A DNA stretch of 64,000 nucleotides. Origin: Muribaculaceae bacterium (lineage in GTDB: Bacteria; Bacillota; Clostridia; Lachnospirales; Lachnospiraceae). Of this stretch, positions 16,561 through 25,543 are shown piece by piece. A program made the position numbers and the translations under genes. The notes below the pieces were generated by a model, which was not told the origin of the DNA, searched no databases, and saw only the letters and a program-made list of their open reading frames with translations. The DNA is taken from contig JAMPCA010000009.1 in the NCBI GenBank assembly GCA_023666425.1, forward strand, positions 1 to 64,000. Reading direction: 5' to 3'. Positions within the stretch are counted from its first letter, which is position 1, and each line of letters begins with the position of its first letter.

Positions 16561-18075
16561 TTATCTCTGCTTTCCGCCTCCATTCTGGGAGCCGAGCGTC
16601 ACGGTGATCTCCTGCTCCATATAGCCGCCGTCCTCTCCGCCGAGACGCTGCACGGTCACTGTCACCTCCTGGCCAGCCTTGTAATATTCCAAAAGCTCTG
16701 CAAGGCTGTTCATGGTGGAAACAGACTGGCCGTCAAAGGCCGTGATGATGTCGCCCTGGTGAATGCCCGCATTCTCTGCCGGGGAACCGGGAATCACCTG
16801 ATAGATATAGATTCCTTCCGGCATATTGTAGGCCTCTGCCACGTCCGCGGAGAAATCCTGCCCCCGGATGCCAAGGTATGCGCTCTGGGACGGGTCTACC
16901 TTCTCCCGCGTGATCAGCTGCTCTACGATCGGCATGGCGTCCGACATCGGGATTGCATAGCCGACGCCCTCCACATCGGTGTCAGAATACTTGGAAGCAT
17001 TGATTCCAATCACCTCTCCGCTGGCGTTCAAAAGTGCGCCGCCGCTGTTGCCCGGATTGATGGCCGCGTCGGTCTGGATCATATTGTTGTTCACGATCAC
17101 CTGCCCGGTCGTCTCGTCCTGGATCGTGACTGTCCTGCCCAGCGCACTGATATGTCCGCAGGAAAGCGACTGTCCGTAGCCCAGCGCGTTGCCGATGGCG
17201 ATTGCCGGGTGTCCGACCTTCAACGCCTCGGAATCCCCGATGGATGCAACCTTGATACTCCCCAGCGTGTCTGGCTCGATACTGTCCAAATCCACCCTGA
17301 CCACCGCGAGGTCGTCCGCCTGATCGCTTCCCTTGATCTCGCAGCTCACGGTCGTCTCGTCAAAAAACTGCACCGTCAGCGTGTCGGAATTTTCCACCAC
17401 ATGGTTGTTCGTCACGATGTAGAGATACGCATCGTCCTGGCGGACGATAATGCCGGAGCCGCAGCTCTCACTCTGGTATTCCTGCGCCCCCCAGAAGGTC
17501 TGGTAGGTGATCGTTCCGGTGTTCGTGATGGCCACAATGCTGGGCATCACCTCGTCCACGATCGCGGACACGTCTGATAAGTCCTTCGCCTCTCCCGTGG
17601 CGGTCTGCTGCACCTTCGTCTCTCCCTTTACGCTCTCCGGTCTGTCCCCGCCGCTCTCTCCGGCCTCCTGCGGCCCCGTGATTCCGAGCGCTCTCGTCCC
17701 GGCATAGCTCACACCCGTGAACACGCCTCCTGCCACCAGCCCGAATACCAGAGCGATGGCCGCGCATTTGACGAGCTTCATGCCAAAGCTGTTCTTTTTC
17801 TTCTTCGGCGGCGCAGCGTATGCCTGCTGATAGGGATTGTAGGCGTTTCCCGCCATCTGGCTGTAGCCGTTCCCCGCCGTCTGCGCCGTCTGGTTATAAG
17901 CGTTTCCTGCCGTCTGCGCCGTCTGGTTATAAGCGTTTCCCGCTGTCTGGTTATAAGCGTTTCCTGCCGTCTGCGCCGTCTGGTTATAAGCGCTCCCCGA
18001 CGTCTGGCTGTAGCCGTTTCCCTGACTGCGGCCGTTGTCGCTCCCGTAATTGTTCATATTGTAATTGTTATCCAT
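16561..18075 (-). CDS. htrA: HtrA/DegP-like membrane-anchored serine protease with PDZ domain
   Basis: A 504-residue HtrA protease. Residues 1-90 are an Asn/Gln/Ala/Tyr-rich cytoplasmic tail built on an 11-residue repeat (AYNQTAQTAGN). A basic patch (PPKKKKNSFG) and one membrane span (about 100-128) follow. The trypsin-like domain has its triad in VTNNHVVEN (His), DDLAVVRVD (Asp) and GNSGGALLN (Ser). A C-terminal PDZ domain (about 400-500) includes GSPAENAGIHQGDIITAFDG. It should degrade misfolded envelope proteins outside the membrane. AAGGAG precedes the ATG. It is a single-gene unit between its own terminator and glmS. Confidence 0.94.
   Translation of the reverse strand: MDNNYNMNNYGSDNGRSQGNGYSQTSGSAYNQTAQTAGNAYNQTAGNAYNQTAQTAGNAYNQTAQTAGNGYSQMAGNAYNPYQQAYAAPPKKKKNSFGMKLVKCAAIALVFGLVAGGVFTGVSYAGTRALGITGPQEAGESGGDRPESVKGETKVQQTATGEAKDLSDVSAIVDEVMPSIVAITNTGTITYQTFWGAQEYQSESCGSGIIVRQDDAYLYIVTNNHVVENSDTLTVQFFDETTVSCEIKGSDQADDLAVVRVDLDSIEPDTLGSIKVASIGDSEALKVGHPAIAIGNALGYGQSLSCGHISALGRTVTIQDETTGQVIVNNNMIQTDAAINPGNSGGALLNASGEVIGINASKYSDTDVEGVGYAIPMSDAMPIVEQLITREKVDPSQSAYLGIRGQDFSADVAEAYNMPEGIYIYQVIPGSPAENAGIHQGDIITAFDGQSVSTMNSLAELLEYYKAGQEVTVTVQRLGGEDGGYMEQEITVTLGSQNGGGKQR
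17838..17994 (-). repeat. Tandem 33-bp coding repeats in the HtrA N-terminal tail
   Basis: Near-identical 33-base units encoding the AYNQTAQTAGN motif, some shortened to AYNQTAGN, occur about five times in a row. They form a low-complexity tail before the membrane span. The number of units could vary by slippage. Confidence 0.8.
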
Positions 18076-18205
18076 ATGATAAGCTCTCCTTTCGCTTCTT
18101 TTATTCTGTTCGATGAGGAAAATTCTAATCGCTATCTGTGTCCAAAATGTGATAAAAAAATGTAAACTTTATTATCATTTTCTTCCCCATTCAGAAAAAA
18201 GAGGC

Positions 18206-20041
18206 TCACTCCACCGTGACGGACTTCGCGAGATTCCGCGGCTTATCCACGTCCAGCCCGCGCCCTACAGACACATAATAGCCGAAGAGCTGCAGCGGAA
18301 TGATTGCCAGCGAATTCGTGAAATAGCGGTTGGTCTTCGGCACATAGATCACACAGTCCGCCGTCTTTTCGATGTCGATATTGTCGTCGTTGGTGACCGC
18401 CAGCACATAGGCTCCCCTCGACTTGACCTCCACGATATTGCTGATGGTCTTTTTATACAGTGCCTCCTGCGTCACCACGGCAGCCACCAGCGTGCCGTCC
18501 TCGATCAGGGAAATCGTGCCGTGCTTTAACTCCCCGGCGGCGTAGGCCTCCGAGTGAATGTAGGAGATTTCCTTGAGTTTAAGCGAGCCTTCAAGCGAAA
18601 TGGCATAGTCGATGCCCCTTCCGATGAAAAACACATCCCTCGCCGCCACATAGCGGTTCGCAAACTTCTGGATCTTCTGCTTGTTCTCAAGCAGCGCCTC
18701 GATCTGGTTCGGAAGCATCTCGATTTCCTTTAAGTACTCCTTAAGCTCCTCTTCCGTAATCCTGCCGCGCACCTGGGCAAACTTGAGCGCGAGCAGATAC
18801 TGGGCCACAAGCTGGCAGCTGTACGCCTTGGTGGTGGCTACCGATATCTCCGGCCCCGCCCATGTGTACATCACTTTGTCGGCCTCCCGCGCGATCGAGC
18901 TTCCCACGACATTGACGATGCCAAGCGTCTTCACGCCGCGCTCCTTCGCCAGGCGCAGAGCCGCCAGAGAGTCCGCCGTCTCCCCGGACTGGCTGATAAT
19001 AATGACCAGTGCTCCCGGGTCGAGGATTGGGTCGCGGTAGCGGAATTCCGAGGCCAGATCCACCTCCACCGGAATCCGCGCCAGCCCCTCAAACACATAC
19101 TTGCTGGTCACGCCGGTGTGGTATGCGCTGCCGCAGGCCACGATGTAGAGCTTCTCCACCGCACGGATCTCCTCATCCGTCATGCCAAGCTCCTCTATGA
19201 CAATCTCATCGTCCCTGATGCGCGGACTGATGGTGTCCCGCACCGCCTTTGGCTGCTCGTAGATTTCTTTTAGCATGAAGTGCTCGTAGCCGCCCTTCTC
19301 CGCCGCATTGATATCCCAGTCGATATGTTTGGATTCTTTTTTGATCGGATCCCCGTCCACATTGAAGAAGGTGATGCCCTCCTCCGTGAGCCTTGCGACC
19401 TCCTCATTCTCGATAAAATATACATCTCTCGTATATTTGAGCACCGCAGGCACATCGGAGGCGATCAGATTTCCCTCCTCGCCCAGACCCACGATCAGCG
19501 GCGAGTCCTTCCGAACCGCGTAAACCTCGTCCGGGTGCTCCGCAAAAAGGATTCCCAGCGCATAGGAGCCCTCCACTCTGTGGATTACCTTCGTCACCGC
19601 TGTCAGCGGATCCTTGTCGTACTTATTGTAGTAATAATCCAGAAGATGCGCCACGACCTCGGTGTCCGTATCGGAAGTAAAGGAATAGCCCCTGTCCGCC
19701 AGCACCTTCCGGAGCTTGATATAGTTCTCGATGATCCCGTTGTGCACCACCGCGATTGTCCTGTCTTTATTAAAATGCGGGTGTGCATTGGAATCCGAGG
19801 GCTCTCCGTGGGTCGCCCAGCGGGTGTGCCCGATCCCGATATGTCCCGGCATCGTCGCGCCGTCATGCGTCAGCTCGCTCAACGCCTTCAATCTGCCAAT
19901 CGACTTGTTGATGAGAATCTTCTCCCCGTCATACACCGCCATTCCGGCGGAGTCGTAGCCCCGGTATTCCAGCCTGGACAAACCGTCCAGAAGAATCGGC
20001 GCCGCCTGCTTTTTGCCAATATAACCTACAATTCCACACAT
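18206..20041 (-). CDS. glmS: Glutamine-fructose-6-phosphate aminotransferase (isomerizing)
   Basis: A 611-residue GlmS of normal length. The N-terminal glutaminase domain begins MCGIVGYIG, with Cys2 as the nucleophile after removal of Met1, and contains HTRWATHGEPS (about 72). Two SIS domains (about 285-425 and 455-600) carry CGSAYHTG, SQSGETADS and ISYIHSEAYAAGELKHG. The C-terminus ends KSVTVE. It makes glucosamine-6-phosphate, the first step towards UDP-GlcNAc; glmM is at 39909-41267 and a UDP-HexNAc pyrophosphorylase gene lies 16 bases upstream. No glmS ribozyme is possible in that 16-base gap, so control must differ from that in Bacillus. Confidence 0.98.
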   Translation of the reverse strand: MCGIVGYIGKKQAAPILLDGLSRLEYRGYDSAGMAVYDGEKILINKSIGRLKALSELTHDGATMPGHIGIGHTRWATHGEPSDSNAHPHFNKDRTIAVVHNGIIENYIKLRKVLADRGYSFTSDTDTEVVAHLLDYYYNKYDKDPLTAVTKVIHRVEGSYALGILFAEHPDEVYAVRKDSPLIVGLGEEGNLIASDVPAVLKYTRDVYFIENEEVARLTEEGITFFNVDGDPIKKESKHIDWDINAAEKGGYEHFMLKEIYEQPKAVRDTISPRIRDDEIVIEELGMTDEEIRAVEKLYIVACGSAYHTGVTSKYVFEGLARIPVEVDLASEFRYRDPILDPGALVIIISQSGETADSLAALRLAKERGVKTLGIVNVVGSSIAREADKVMYTWAGPEISVATTKAYSCQLVAQYLLALKFAQVRGRITEEELKEYLKEIEMLPNQIEALLENKQKIQKFANRYVAARDVFFIGRGIDYAISLEGSLKLKEISYIHSEAYAAGELKHGTISLIEDGTLVAAVVTQEALYKKTISNIVEVKSRGAYVLAVTNDDNIDIEKTADCVIYVPKTNRYFTNSLAIIPLQLFGYYVSVGRGLDVDKPRNLAKSVTVE

Positions 20042-20057
20042 ATTCTGACCTCACATT

Positions 20058-21263
20058 TTACAATTCAATTCCATTCTCTTTTAACAGCTCTCTGGCGGAC
20101 TCCACGGAATCCACGCCCGTGGGATTTTTCACCGGGGCGAACTCCTTCCCGCGCTCCACCTCGAAGGAGAGACAGTCGTCCATCAGATACACCATGTCAA
20201 GTATCAGCGTCTCAAACTTATAGGCGTTGGGCTCTGCCGGCTTCCTGTAATGCCCGTCCTCGTCCAGATAGGGCACTTTTTTCTCTGCGATGTGCACCGG
20301 GAGCTGCCGGCGCACCACGGACATCAGCGTATCGACCTTAAAGAGATAGTTTAAAATCACGCCGAAGCCATAGAGCAGCGTCCCGTTCCCGTCCACGGCC
20401 TCCGCCATCTCCGGCGTCAGCTCATAATACTCCACAATGGACGGCCTGCCGTTCTCAAGGCAGAGCGCCCCCACCCGCTCATAGGGGTCGTTCTTTTTTA
20501 CCACCTTCGCCCCGCTGACACAGCCGGACGCGATGGTGGCTCCGAGAAACACGGGGTCTGCAATCTGCTGCAGCACATTGTCCACGGCAAAGACATTCAG
20601 CCATTCCACGCCCTTCTCGCGCAGATCTGCATCCAGCCCCGCCGCAAGCAGGGACTTAAACCAGCCGCCGTTGCCGTTGGGCGACATCGCCAGCGAATCC
20701 TCGGACTCCATGAGCACATTTCCGTCAAAATCCACTGCCGGAGCCATCTCCTGCACAAAGAATTTCACATATGCCGGATCGTAGCCGAAAAAATCATGCG
20801 CCTCAAAAAAGTCCCGCGTCTCCCTGTCGTTCTTCTCACTGGTCATAATATACAGCGGCAGAACGCCCGCCCGTTTCGTCACTTTTTTCAGGTTTTCCAT
20901 GAGCTGTTCGAATATATACAGCTCACGGCTGACCCCGATATTGTACATGCCCTTCGCCTTATCAAAGCCCAGCCTCGTGCCCTGCCCTCCGGCCAGAAGG
21001 ATCGCGCCGAGCTTCCCCTCACGCAGGGCGGCAAGTCCAAGCTCCTCAAACTCCCCGCGCCGTCCGGCAATCTCCTCCTTCGTGAGCGCGCCAAGCGGCG
21101 CAATCTCTCCCCGCTCCTGTTCTTTTTTGCCGAGCAGCTTAAGAGCCGACCAGTCCATACGGGCAAGCTGCGCTTCCAGCCGTTTGGGGAGCGGCCGGTC
21201 CAGCAGCTTCTTCAAATATCGCTGGTTCGTCTCCAGAATCTGTCTTTTTGTCTCGTTATCCAT
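20058..21263 (-). CDS. UDP-N-acetylhexosamine pyrophosphorylase, eukaryotic (UAP/UDPGP) type
   Basis: A 401-residue UDPGP-family nucleotidyltransferase. The loop LAGGQGTRLGFDKAKGMY (about 83-100) has the GGQGTRLG form of UAP/AGX enzymes rather than the NGGLGT form of UDP-glucose pyrophosphorylases. Also present are MTSEKND (about 138), MSPNGNGGWFKSLL (about 190), and VDNVLQQIADPVFLG (about 223). It probably makes UDP-GlcNAc/GalNAc from the hexosamine-1-phosphate, which fits its place 16 bases upstream of glmS. UDP-glucose specificity cannot be excluded. I chose ATG 21263; the longer frame begins with TTG inside an inverted repeat. Confidence 0.88.
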   Translation of the reverse strand: MDNETKRQILETNQRYLKKLLDRPLPKRLEAQLARMDWSALKLLGKKEQERGEIAPLGALTKEEIAGRRGEFEELGLAALREGKLGAILLAGGQGTRLGFDKAKGMYNIGVSRELYIFEQLMENLKKVTKRAGVLPLYIMTSEKNDRETRDFFEAHDFFGYDPAYVKFFVQEMAPAVDFDGNVLMESEDSLAMSPNGNGGWFKSLLAAGLDADLREKGVEWLNVFAVDNVLQQIADPVFLGATIASGCVSGAKVVKKNDPYERVGALCLENGRPSIVEYYELTPEMAEAVDGNGTLLYGFGVILNYLFKVDTLMSVVRRQLPVHIAEKKVPYLDEDGHYRKPAEPNAYKFETLILDMVYLMDDCLSFEVERGKEFAPVKNPTGVDSVESARELLKENGIEL

Positions 21264-21304
21264 AATCCCTGCAAAGCCTCCTTCCGCCCCCTGTATGGAA
21301 GCAA

Positions 21305-21332
21305 AGTAGACCAATCACACGATTGGTCTACT
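21305..21332. repeat. 12-bp inverted repeat between the LCP gene and the UAP gene
   Basis: AGTAGACCAATC (21305-21316) pairs perfectly with GATTGGTCTACT (21321-21332) across a 4-nt loop. On the minus strand it is followed only by a short T stretch, so it is a weak terminator at best. It lies 42 bases before the UAP start and could instead be an operator or attenuator for the UAP-glmS pair. Confidence 0.8.
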
Positions 21333-21341
21333 CCTATTACA

Positions 21342-22478
21342 TTATTCGGTACTCTTTTGAATATTGTCTGTCCCGTTCGCCCCCACTGTCTCATTATAAC
21401 CGGAGGTGTCGATCAGCGCGGCGTCCTTTGTCACGCCCGTCTGCTGCACAATCGTGTCGCTTATCATCCGAACCGTCTCGGAGGGAACATAACTGCTCTC
21501 CCCAAACATATACTCGTGCAGCTCCTGCACATTGTTGTAAAGCTCCACCGGAATGACGGAATCTCCTCCGGTGATCGTCTTCGTGGTCAGCTCGAAGGGG
21601 AAGCCCGTCGTGCTCTTAATGTTGTATGAGCGCACATCCTTGGCAAGGCTTAGGATCTCCTCGGTGGAGAGCGTCGTGGAGACGTCGTCCACGACAGAAT
21701 TTACAATTGTAAGCAGCGTACCCACGTCCGCCTTTTTCGCTTTTTCCAGCATGGCCTGCAGCACGATTCTCTGCCTGCTCGCCCTCTTGAAATCATCTCC
21801 GGCCAGCTTGCGGATTCTGGCATAGGTCGTCGCCTGCGTGCCGTCCAGATGCACCAGCCCGTACTGTGTCACATTCGGAGTGATTAACCCCGTCACCTCG
21901 TCAACATCTTTCTTGTATTTGTTGATCTGGTTCATCTCTCCCTGCGTAATCTCCAGATCCAGGCCGCCCAGCGCGTCGATAACCTCCACCATGGCCGCCC
22001 AGTCCACACAGATATACTCGGTGATATCGAGATCCAGATTCGTGTTGAGCATCTGCACCGCCTGCTTCGCCCCGCCGTTCGCGTAGGCGGAATTGGCCTT
22101 GCGGTACTTGCCGTTGCCGATGCTTAAGCAGGTGTCGCGGTAGACGGATACCAGCCTGACTTCCTTCGTCTTATTGTCAATGCTGGCAATCATAATCACA
22201 TCGGAATTACCGGACTGGTAATTGTTGCTGCTGCGGTTGTCCAGACCGAAGATGGCGATATTGGTGTAACCCTCCAGCGTCTCCAGCGTCTCTTTGTCCA
22301 GATCCTTGTTGATGCCTGCCTCGGTGTTGTCCATGCTCTGATAGTCAATCTTGTTCAGCAGCCCGAAAAGATATGCCATAATCAGAAGCACTGCCAGCAG
22401 CAGAACCTCAAAGACCAGCAGCAGAATCTTTCTGCTCTTCTTTTTCTTTTTTCTTTTTTTGCTGTTTGCTCGTGCCAT
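21342..22478 (-). CDS. LytR-CpsA-Psr (LCP) family glycopolymer transferase
   Basis: A 378-residue LCP protein. A very basic N-terminus (KKRKKKKKSRK) and one membrane span (about 17-42) put the LCP domain outside the cell. The domain has NIAIFGLDNRSSNNYQSGNSD (about 73-93), the arginine in SVYRDTCLSI, and TTYARIRKLAGDDFKRASRQR (about 222-242). These residues bind the polyprenyl pyrophosphate head group. LCP enzymes attach teichoic acids or capsule to peptidoglycan, so this one may serve the surface polymer made at 28951-39599. A small zinc-ribbon gene lies five bases upstream. Confidence 0.94.
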   Translation of the reverse strand: MARANSKKRKKKKKSRKILLLVFEVLLLAVLLIMAYLFGLLNKIDYQSMDNTEAGINKDLDKETLETLEGYTNIAIFGLDNRSSNNYQSGNSDVIMIASIDNKTKEVRLVSVYRDTCLSIGNGKYRKANSAYANGGAKQAVQMLNTNLDLDITEYICVDWAAMVEVIDALGGLDLEITQGEMNQINKYKKDVDEVTGLITPNVTQYGLVHLDGTQATTYARIRKLAGDDFKRASRQRIVLQAMLEKAKKADVGTLLTIVNSVVDDVSTTLSTEEILSLAKDVRSYNIKSTTGFPFELTTKTITGGDSVIPVELYNNVQELHEYMFGESSYVPSETVRMISDTIVQQTGVTKDAALIDTSGYNETVGANGTDNIQKSTE

Positions 22479-22483
22479 AATTC

Positions 22484-22684
22484 CTAACCCTTTTGCCTGT
22501 TATGTATGTAAAGCCAGGCGTCTGCATAGCTGACCCGCTCGTCCTCGGACATGTCGGAGTATTTCCCCAGATCCAGATTCGTAAGGCGCATCTGCTTATT
22601 CTCACACTGATGGCATTCCACCGCCTTGCGTCTGGACACCATACGCAGCCCACCACACTGCGGGCATATATAAATTTTCATCAT
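22484..22684 (-). CDS. Small zinc-ribbon protein
   Basis: A 66-residue protein with CPQCG (about 7-11) and CHQCENK (about 24-27), which should form one zinc ribbon. A DMSEDERVSYADAWLYIHNRQ tail follows. No family name is known to me. The two ATG codons at 22684 and 22681 are both possible starts, with only a weak ribosome binding site. It lies five bases before the LCP gene and is probably cotranscribed. Confidence 0.75.
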   Translation of the reverse strand: MMKIYICPQCGGLRMVSRRKAVECHQCENKQMRLTNLDLGKYSDMSEDERVSYADAWLYIHNRQKG

Positions 22685-22718
22685 CGCTTATACCATATCA
22701 TGCTCTCAAAATGCCAGA

Positions 22719-24443
22719 TTACTCAAAATTCTTAAGCACATCCTCCTTCAATTCTGAAAGAAGCTTCTCCGCCTGCTCTAAGGAGCTGCCCTTCACGCCC
22801 ACATAGAACTTGATCTTCGGCTCTGTGCCGGAGGGGCGCACACAGCACCACGCATTGTCTGAAAGCTCATAGTAAAGCACGTTGGAAGCCGGCAGCCCGG
22901 TAGCTGTCTCCTCCCCGGTCACAAGATCCTTTCTGACGTCCGCCTTGTAATCCCGCACTGCCAGCACGTCAAAGGCGCCGAGCTTCTTCGGCGAACTGCT
23001 TCTCGCACGCTCCATAATCTCCTGAATCTGCGCCGCACCGTCGATGCCCTTAAGGGTCATGGTGGCGATGCCCTCTCTGTAATAGCCATACTTCTCGTAA
23101 AGCTCAATCATGCCGTCCCACAGCGTCTTTCCCTGCGACTTGTAGAAAGCCGCAACCTCGCAGAGCATACACACAGCGGCAGGCGCGTCCTTGTCCCTCG
23201 CGTAAGTGCCGGGCAGGCAGCCGTAGCTCTCCTCGAAACCGAACACATAGTTATTGCAGCCGGTCTTTTCGAATTTGAGCATCTGCTCCCCGATATACTT
23301 AAATCCGGTCAGTACCTCGATCAGCTCCACGCCGTACTCTGCGGCGATCGCCTTCGCCATGTCGGTGGACACGATGGACTCCACAAGCGCCGGATTCTCC
23401 GGCATCGTCCCCATCGCCGCCTTCTGCCCTAAAATATATTCTGCAATCAGCATCGCAGACATATTCCCGGTAAAGGTCACATATTCGCCGGACTTCGTAT
23501 CCTTGCAATACACGCCGAGACGGTCTGCGTCCGGGTCGGTGGCCAGCACCAGATCCGCGTCCTTTTCTTTCGCAAGCTTTAATGCGAGCGTCCACGCCTC
23601 CGGATTCTCCGGGTTCGGGTAGGGAGCCGTGGGGAAATGTCCGTCCGCCACCGCCTGCTGTGGCTCGATGTAGACATTCTCAAATCCCAGATCCTTTAAT
23701 ACCCGCTGTACCGGGCCAAGACCTGTGCCGTGCAATGGCGTGTAGACGATTTTGATCTCCTTCGCCATCTGCTTAATGATCTCCGGGTGAATGGAGAGAC
23801 TGCGGAGCGTCGCAAAATATTCCTCGTCCACGGAATCGTCGATCACGTTGTACAGACCGGCCGAAACAGCGGCCTCTTTATCCATAGTTTTCACCATATC
23901 GAAGGAAGTAACCTTGCCAACTTCTTCCATGATATTGCCATCGTGGGGAGGCGTCACCTGCGCGCCGTCCTCCCAGTATACCTTGTAGCCGTTGTACTCT
24001 CTGGGATTATGGCTCGCCGTAATCACGATTCCGGCGATGCAGCCCAGCCTGCGGAGGGCAAAGGACAGCTCCGGCACCGGGCGAAGGCTCTTGAACACAT
24101 ACGCTTTGATGCCGTTCGCCGCCAGGCACAGCGCCGCCGCATCGGTGAACTCGTCCGCCATCAGGCGGGAATCATGGGCGATCGCCACGCCCCGGCTCTC
24201 CCCCTTCTGGGACAGTATGTAATTCGCCAGCCCCTGCGTCGCCTGCCGTACCGTATAGACATTCATGCGGTTCGTGCCTGCGCCAATCACGCCGCGCAGA
24301 CCCGCCGTGCCGAACTCCAGCGTCCGGTAAAAGCGGTCCTCTATCTCCTTTTCGTCTTTCTCTATCGCCAAAAGCTCTTCTCTCGTTGCCTCGTCAAAAT
24401 ACGGGTCTGTGCACCACTTTTCGTATTCTTTTCTGTAATCCAT
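22719..24443 (-). CDS. pgcA: Alpha-phosphoglucomutase/phosphohexomutase
   Basis: A 574-residue alpha-D-phosphohexomutase of the long PgcA class. The active-site serine loop is TASHNPREYNGYKVYW (about 144-159), the metal loop is TDPDADRLG (about 290), the sugar loop is FGFEESYG (about 385), and the phosphate-binding loop near the C-terminus is RPSGTEPKIKFY (about 540). It interconverts glucose-6-phosphate and glucose-1-phosphate and so feeds UDP-glucose and glycolipid synthesis. The gene is upstream of the zinc-ribbon/LCP pair, with a 34-base gap. An extended -10 motif lies about 50 bases before the ATG. Confidence 0.95.
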   Translation of the reverse strand: MDYRKEYEKWCTDPYFDEATREELLAIEKDEKEIEDRFYRTLEFGTAGLRGVIGAGTNRMNVYTVRQATQGLANYILSQKGESRGVAIAHDSRLMADEFTDAAALCLAANGIKAYVFKSLRPVPELSFALRRLGCIAGIVITASHNPREYNGYKVYWEDGAQVTPPHDGNIMEEVGKVTSFDMVKTMDKEAAVSAGLYNVIDDSVDEEYFATLRSLSIHPEIIKQMAKEIKIVYTPLHGTGLGPVQRVLKDLGFENVYIEPQQAVADGHFPTAPYPNPENPEAWTLALKLAKEKDADLVLATDPDADRLGVYCKDTKSGEYVTFTGNMSAMLIAEYILGQKAAMGTMPENPALVESIVSTDMAKAIAAEYGVELIEVLTGFKYIGEQMLKFEKTGCNNYVFGFEESYGCLPGTYARDKDAPAAVCMLCEVAAFYKSQGKTLWDGMIELYEKYGYYREGIATMTLKGIDGAAQIQEIMERARSSSPKKLGAFDVLAVRDYKADVRKDLVTGEETATGLPASNVLYYELSDNAWCCVRPSGTEPKIKFYVGVKGSSLEQAEKLLSELKEDVLKNFE

Positions 24444-24489
24444 GCCCTATGTCCCTCCTATAATCTCGTGACTCGCGTTATAATTTAAC

Positions 24490-24498
24490 ATTCTAGCA
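24490..24498 (-). promoter_or_regulatory. Possible extended -10 promoter for pgcA
   Basis: TGCTAGAAT on the minus strand matches an extended -10 element. The -35 box is not convincing. The position fits a short leader before pgcA. Confidence 0.35.
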
Positions 24499-24547
24499 CA
24501 ATTGGATTTATTTGGGAAGATTCTATATGAAATATTAGAATCTCTTA

Positions 24548-24580
24548 AGAATTAAAACGGGCATAGCACGCTATGCCCGT
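24548..24580 (-). terminator. Terminator at the end of the surface-polymer/secreted-protein cluster
   Basis: ACGGGCATAGC (24557-24567) pairs perfectly with GCTATGCCCGT (24570-24580). On the minus strand it is followed by TTTTAATTCTT. It ends the transcript of the secreted Ig-domain gene. Confidence 0.9.
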
Positions 24581-24609
24581 CTGTCTGCCTGTATTCCTCT
24601 CAAATACTA

Positions 24610-25491
24610 TCAGTATGTCTTAAAATAAAGACACTTCTCAATCTCATAGTGGTCGTAATCCGTGTACACATAGGAGACGTCAATCTTCACGGTCTCCGTG
24701 TCCGTAGCGCTGCCCTTGATATAAAATGACACCGGGCGGGTTCCGATCTTATTCCCCTGCGCATCATAGAGCACAATGGATACTTTTCCCTTAACGCTTT
24801 TGCTCGACGTGTTTTTCGCCTTCACTGTCACTGTCGCATAGCCCGGATTCTTCTCCATATCCACCGAATCCGTAACTTTCACCTTGGATTCCGCATTCTT
24901 GTATGTGGCTGTAAAACTGCGGGTGACTTCTTTGGCTTTGGCGGAGCACTGTTCTATATCAACGGTATAGCTGTAAGAGCTGTAAGTGATATTGGCATAG
25001 CTCATCTTTCCCGGCATAGAATCGTCAAGCAGCTTTGTATCCTCGGCGAGTACCTCGCCGTCCGCTCCCTTAAGCGTGTACTTCACCTCTACATAATCAA
25101 AGATCTGCTTCGTGTTGTTCTTCACGCTCATCAGAATGTTTCCTTCGCTGATCTTGGTCAGGGTAACGTCAAAATCCAGCTTTTTCACGGTCACTGTGTA
25201 TACGGACGTGCCGCTCTTGGTCTTGATGGTCACCTTGGATTTGCCCGCCTTCTTCGCGGTCAGATTCGCGTGCGTGTTGTTCTTCTTGTCCTTTGCCACT
25301 TTTACCACGTCGCTCTTGGAGGATTTGACGCTTGTGACCTTACTGTAGTTCGTAAAGTAGATGGCCTCCCCCACATACAGGGTAAGGTTCTCCTTCTTGG
25401 TGTCCGCCTGCGCATCCACGACCGGGAGCACGGCGGCGAGCATCGCCAGCGCAAGAAATGCCGACAGCAGCCGTTTGCTTAGTTTCTTCAT
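24610..25491 (-). CDS. Secreted protein with BIG_2-like domain
   Basis: A 293-residue secreted protein. Residues 1-30 are a signal peptide ending near VDAQA. Residues 35-105 look like a BIG_2 Ig-like domain (LTLYVGEAIYFTNYSKVTSVKSSK ... NLTAKKAGKSKVTIK, with a TVTVKK strand). Two further beta-rich regions (about 105-200 and 205-293) look like FxLYD-type immunoglobulin folds with VSVKNNTKQ-like strands. There is no catalytic signature or wall anchor. AGGAG lies six bases before ATG 25491. It is the last gene before a strong terminator and probably belongs to the transcript of its upstream neighbours. Confidence 0.8.
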   Translation of the reverse strand: MKKLSKRLLSAFLALAMLAAVLPVVDAQADTKKENLTLYVGEAIYFTNYSKVTSVKSSKSDVVKVAKDKKNNTHANLTAKKAGKSKVTIKTKSGTSVYTVTVKKLDFDVTLTKISEGNILMSVKNNTKQIFDYVEVKYTLKGADGEVLAEDTKLLDDSMPGKMSYANITYSSYSYTVDIEQCSAKAKEVTRSFTATYKNAESKVKVTDSVDMEKNPGYATVTVKAKNTSSKSVKGKVSIVLYDAQGNKIGTRPVSFYIKGSATDTETVKIDVSYVYTDYDHYEIEKCLYFKTY

Positions 25492-25543
25492 GTTTGTCTC
25501 CTTTCCTGACATCACACCTATATGTACACGTCGCTGCCCTCAC

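Noticed and set aside
17838-17994. Regular 33-bp repeats considered as a CRISPR array
   Set aside because: The repeats are contiguous, without unique spacers, and are in frame within a clear HtrA gene.
20042-20057. glmS ribozyme upstream of glmS
   Set aside because: The gap to the upstream gene is only 16 bases, far too short for the ribozyme core.
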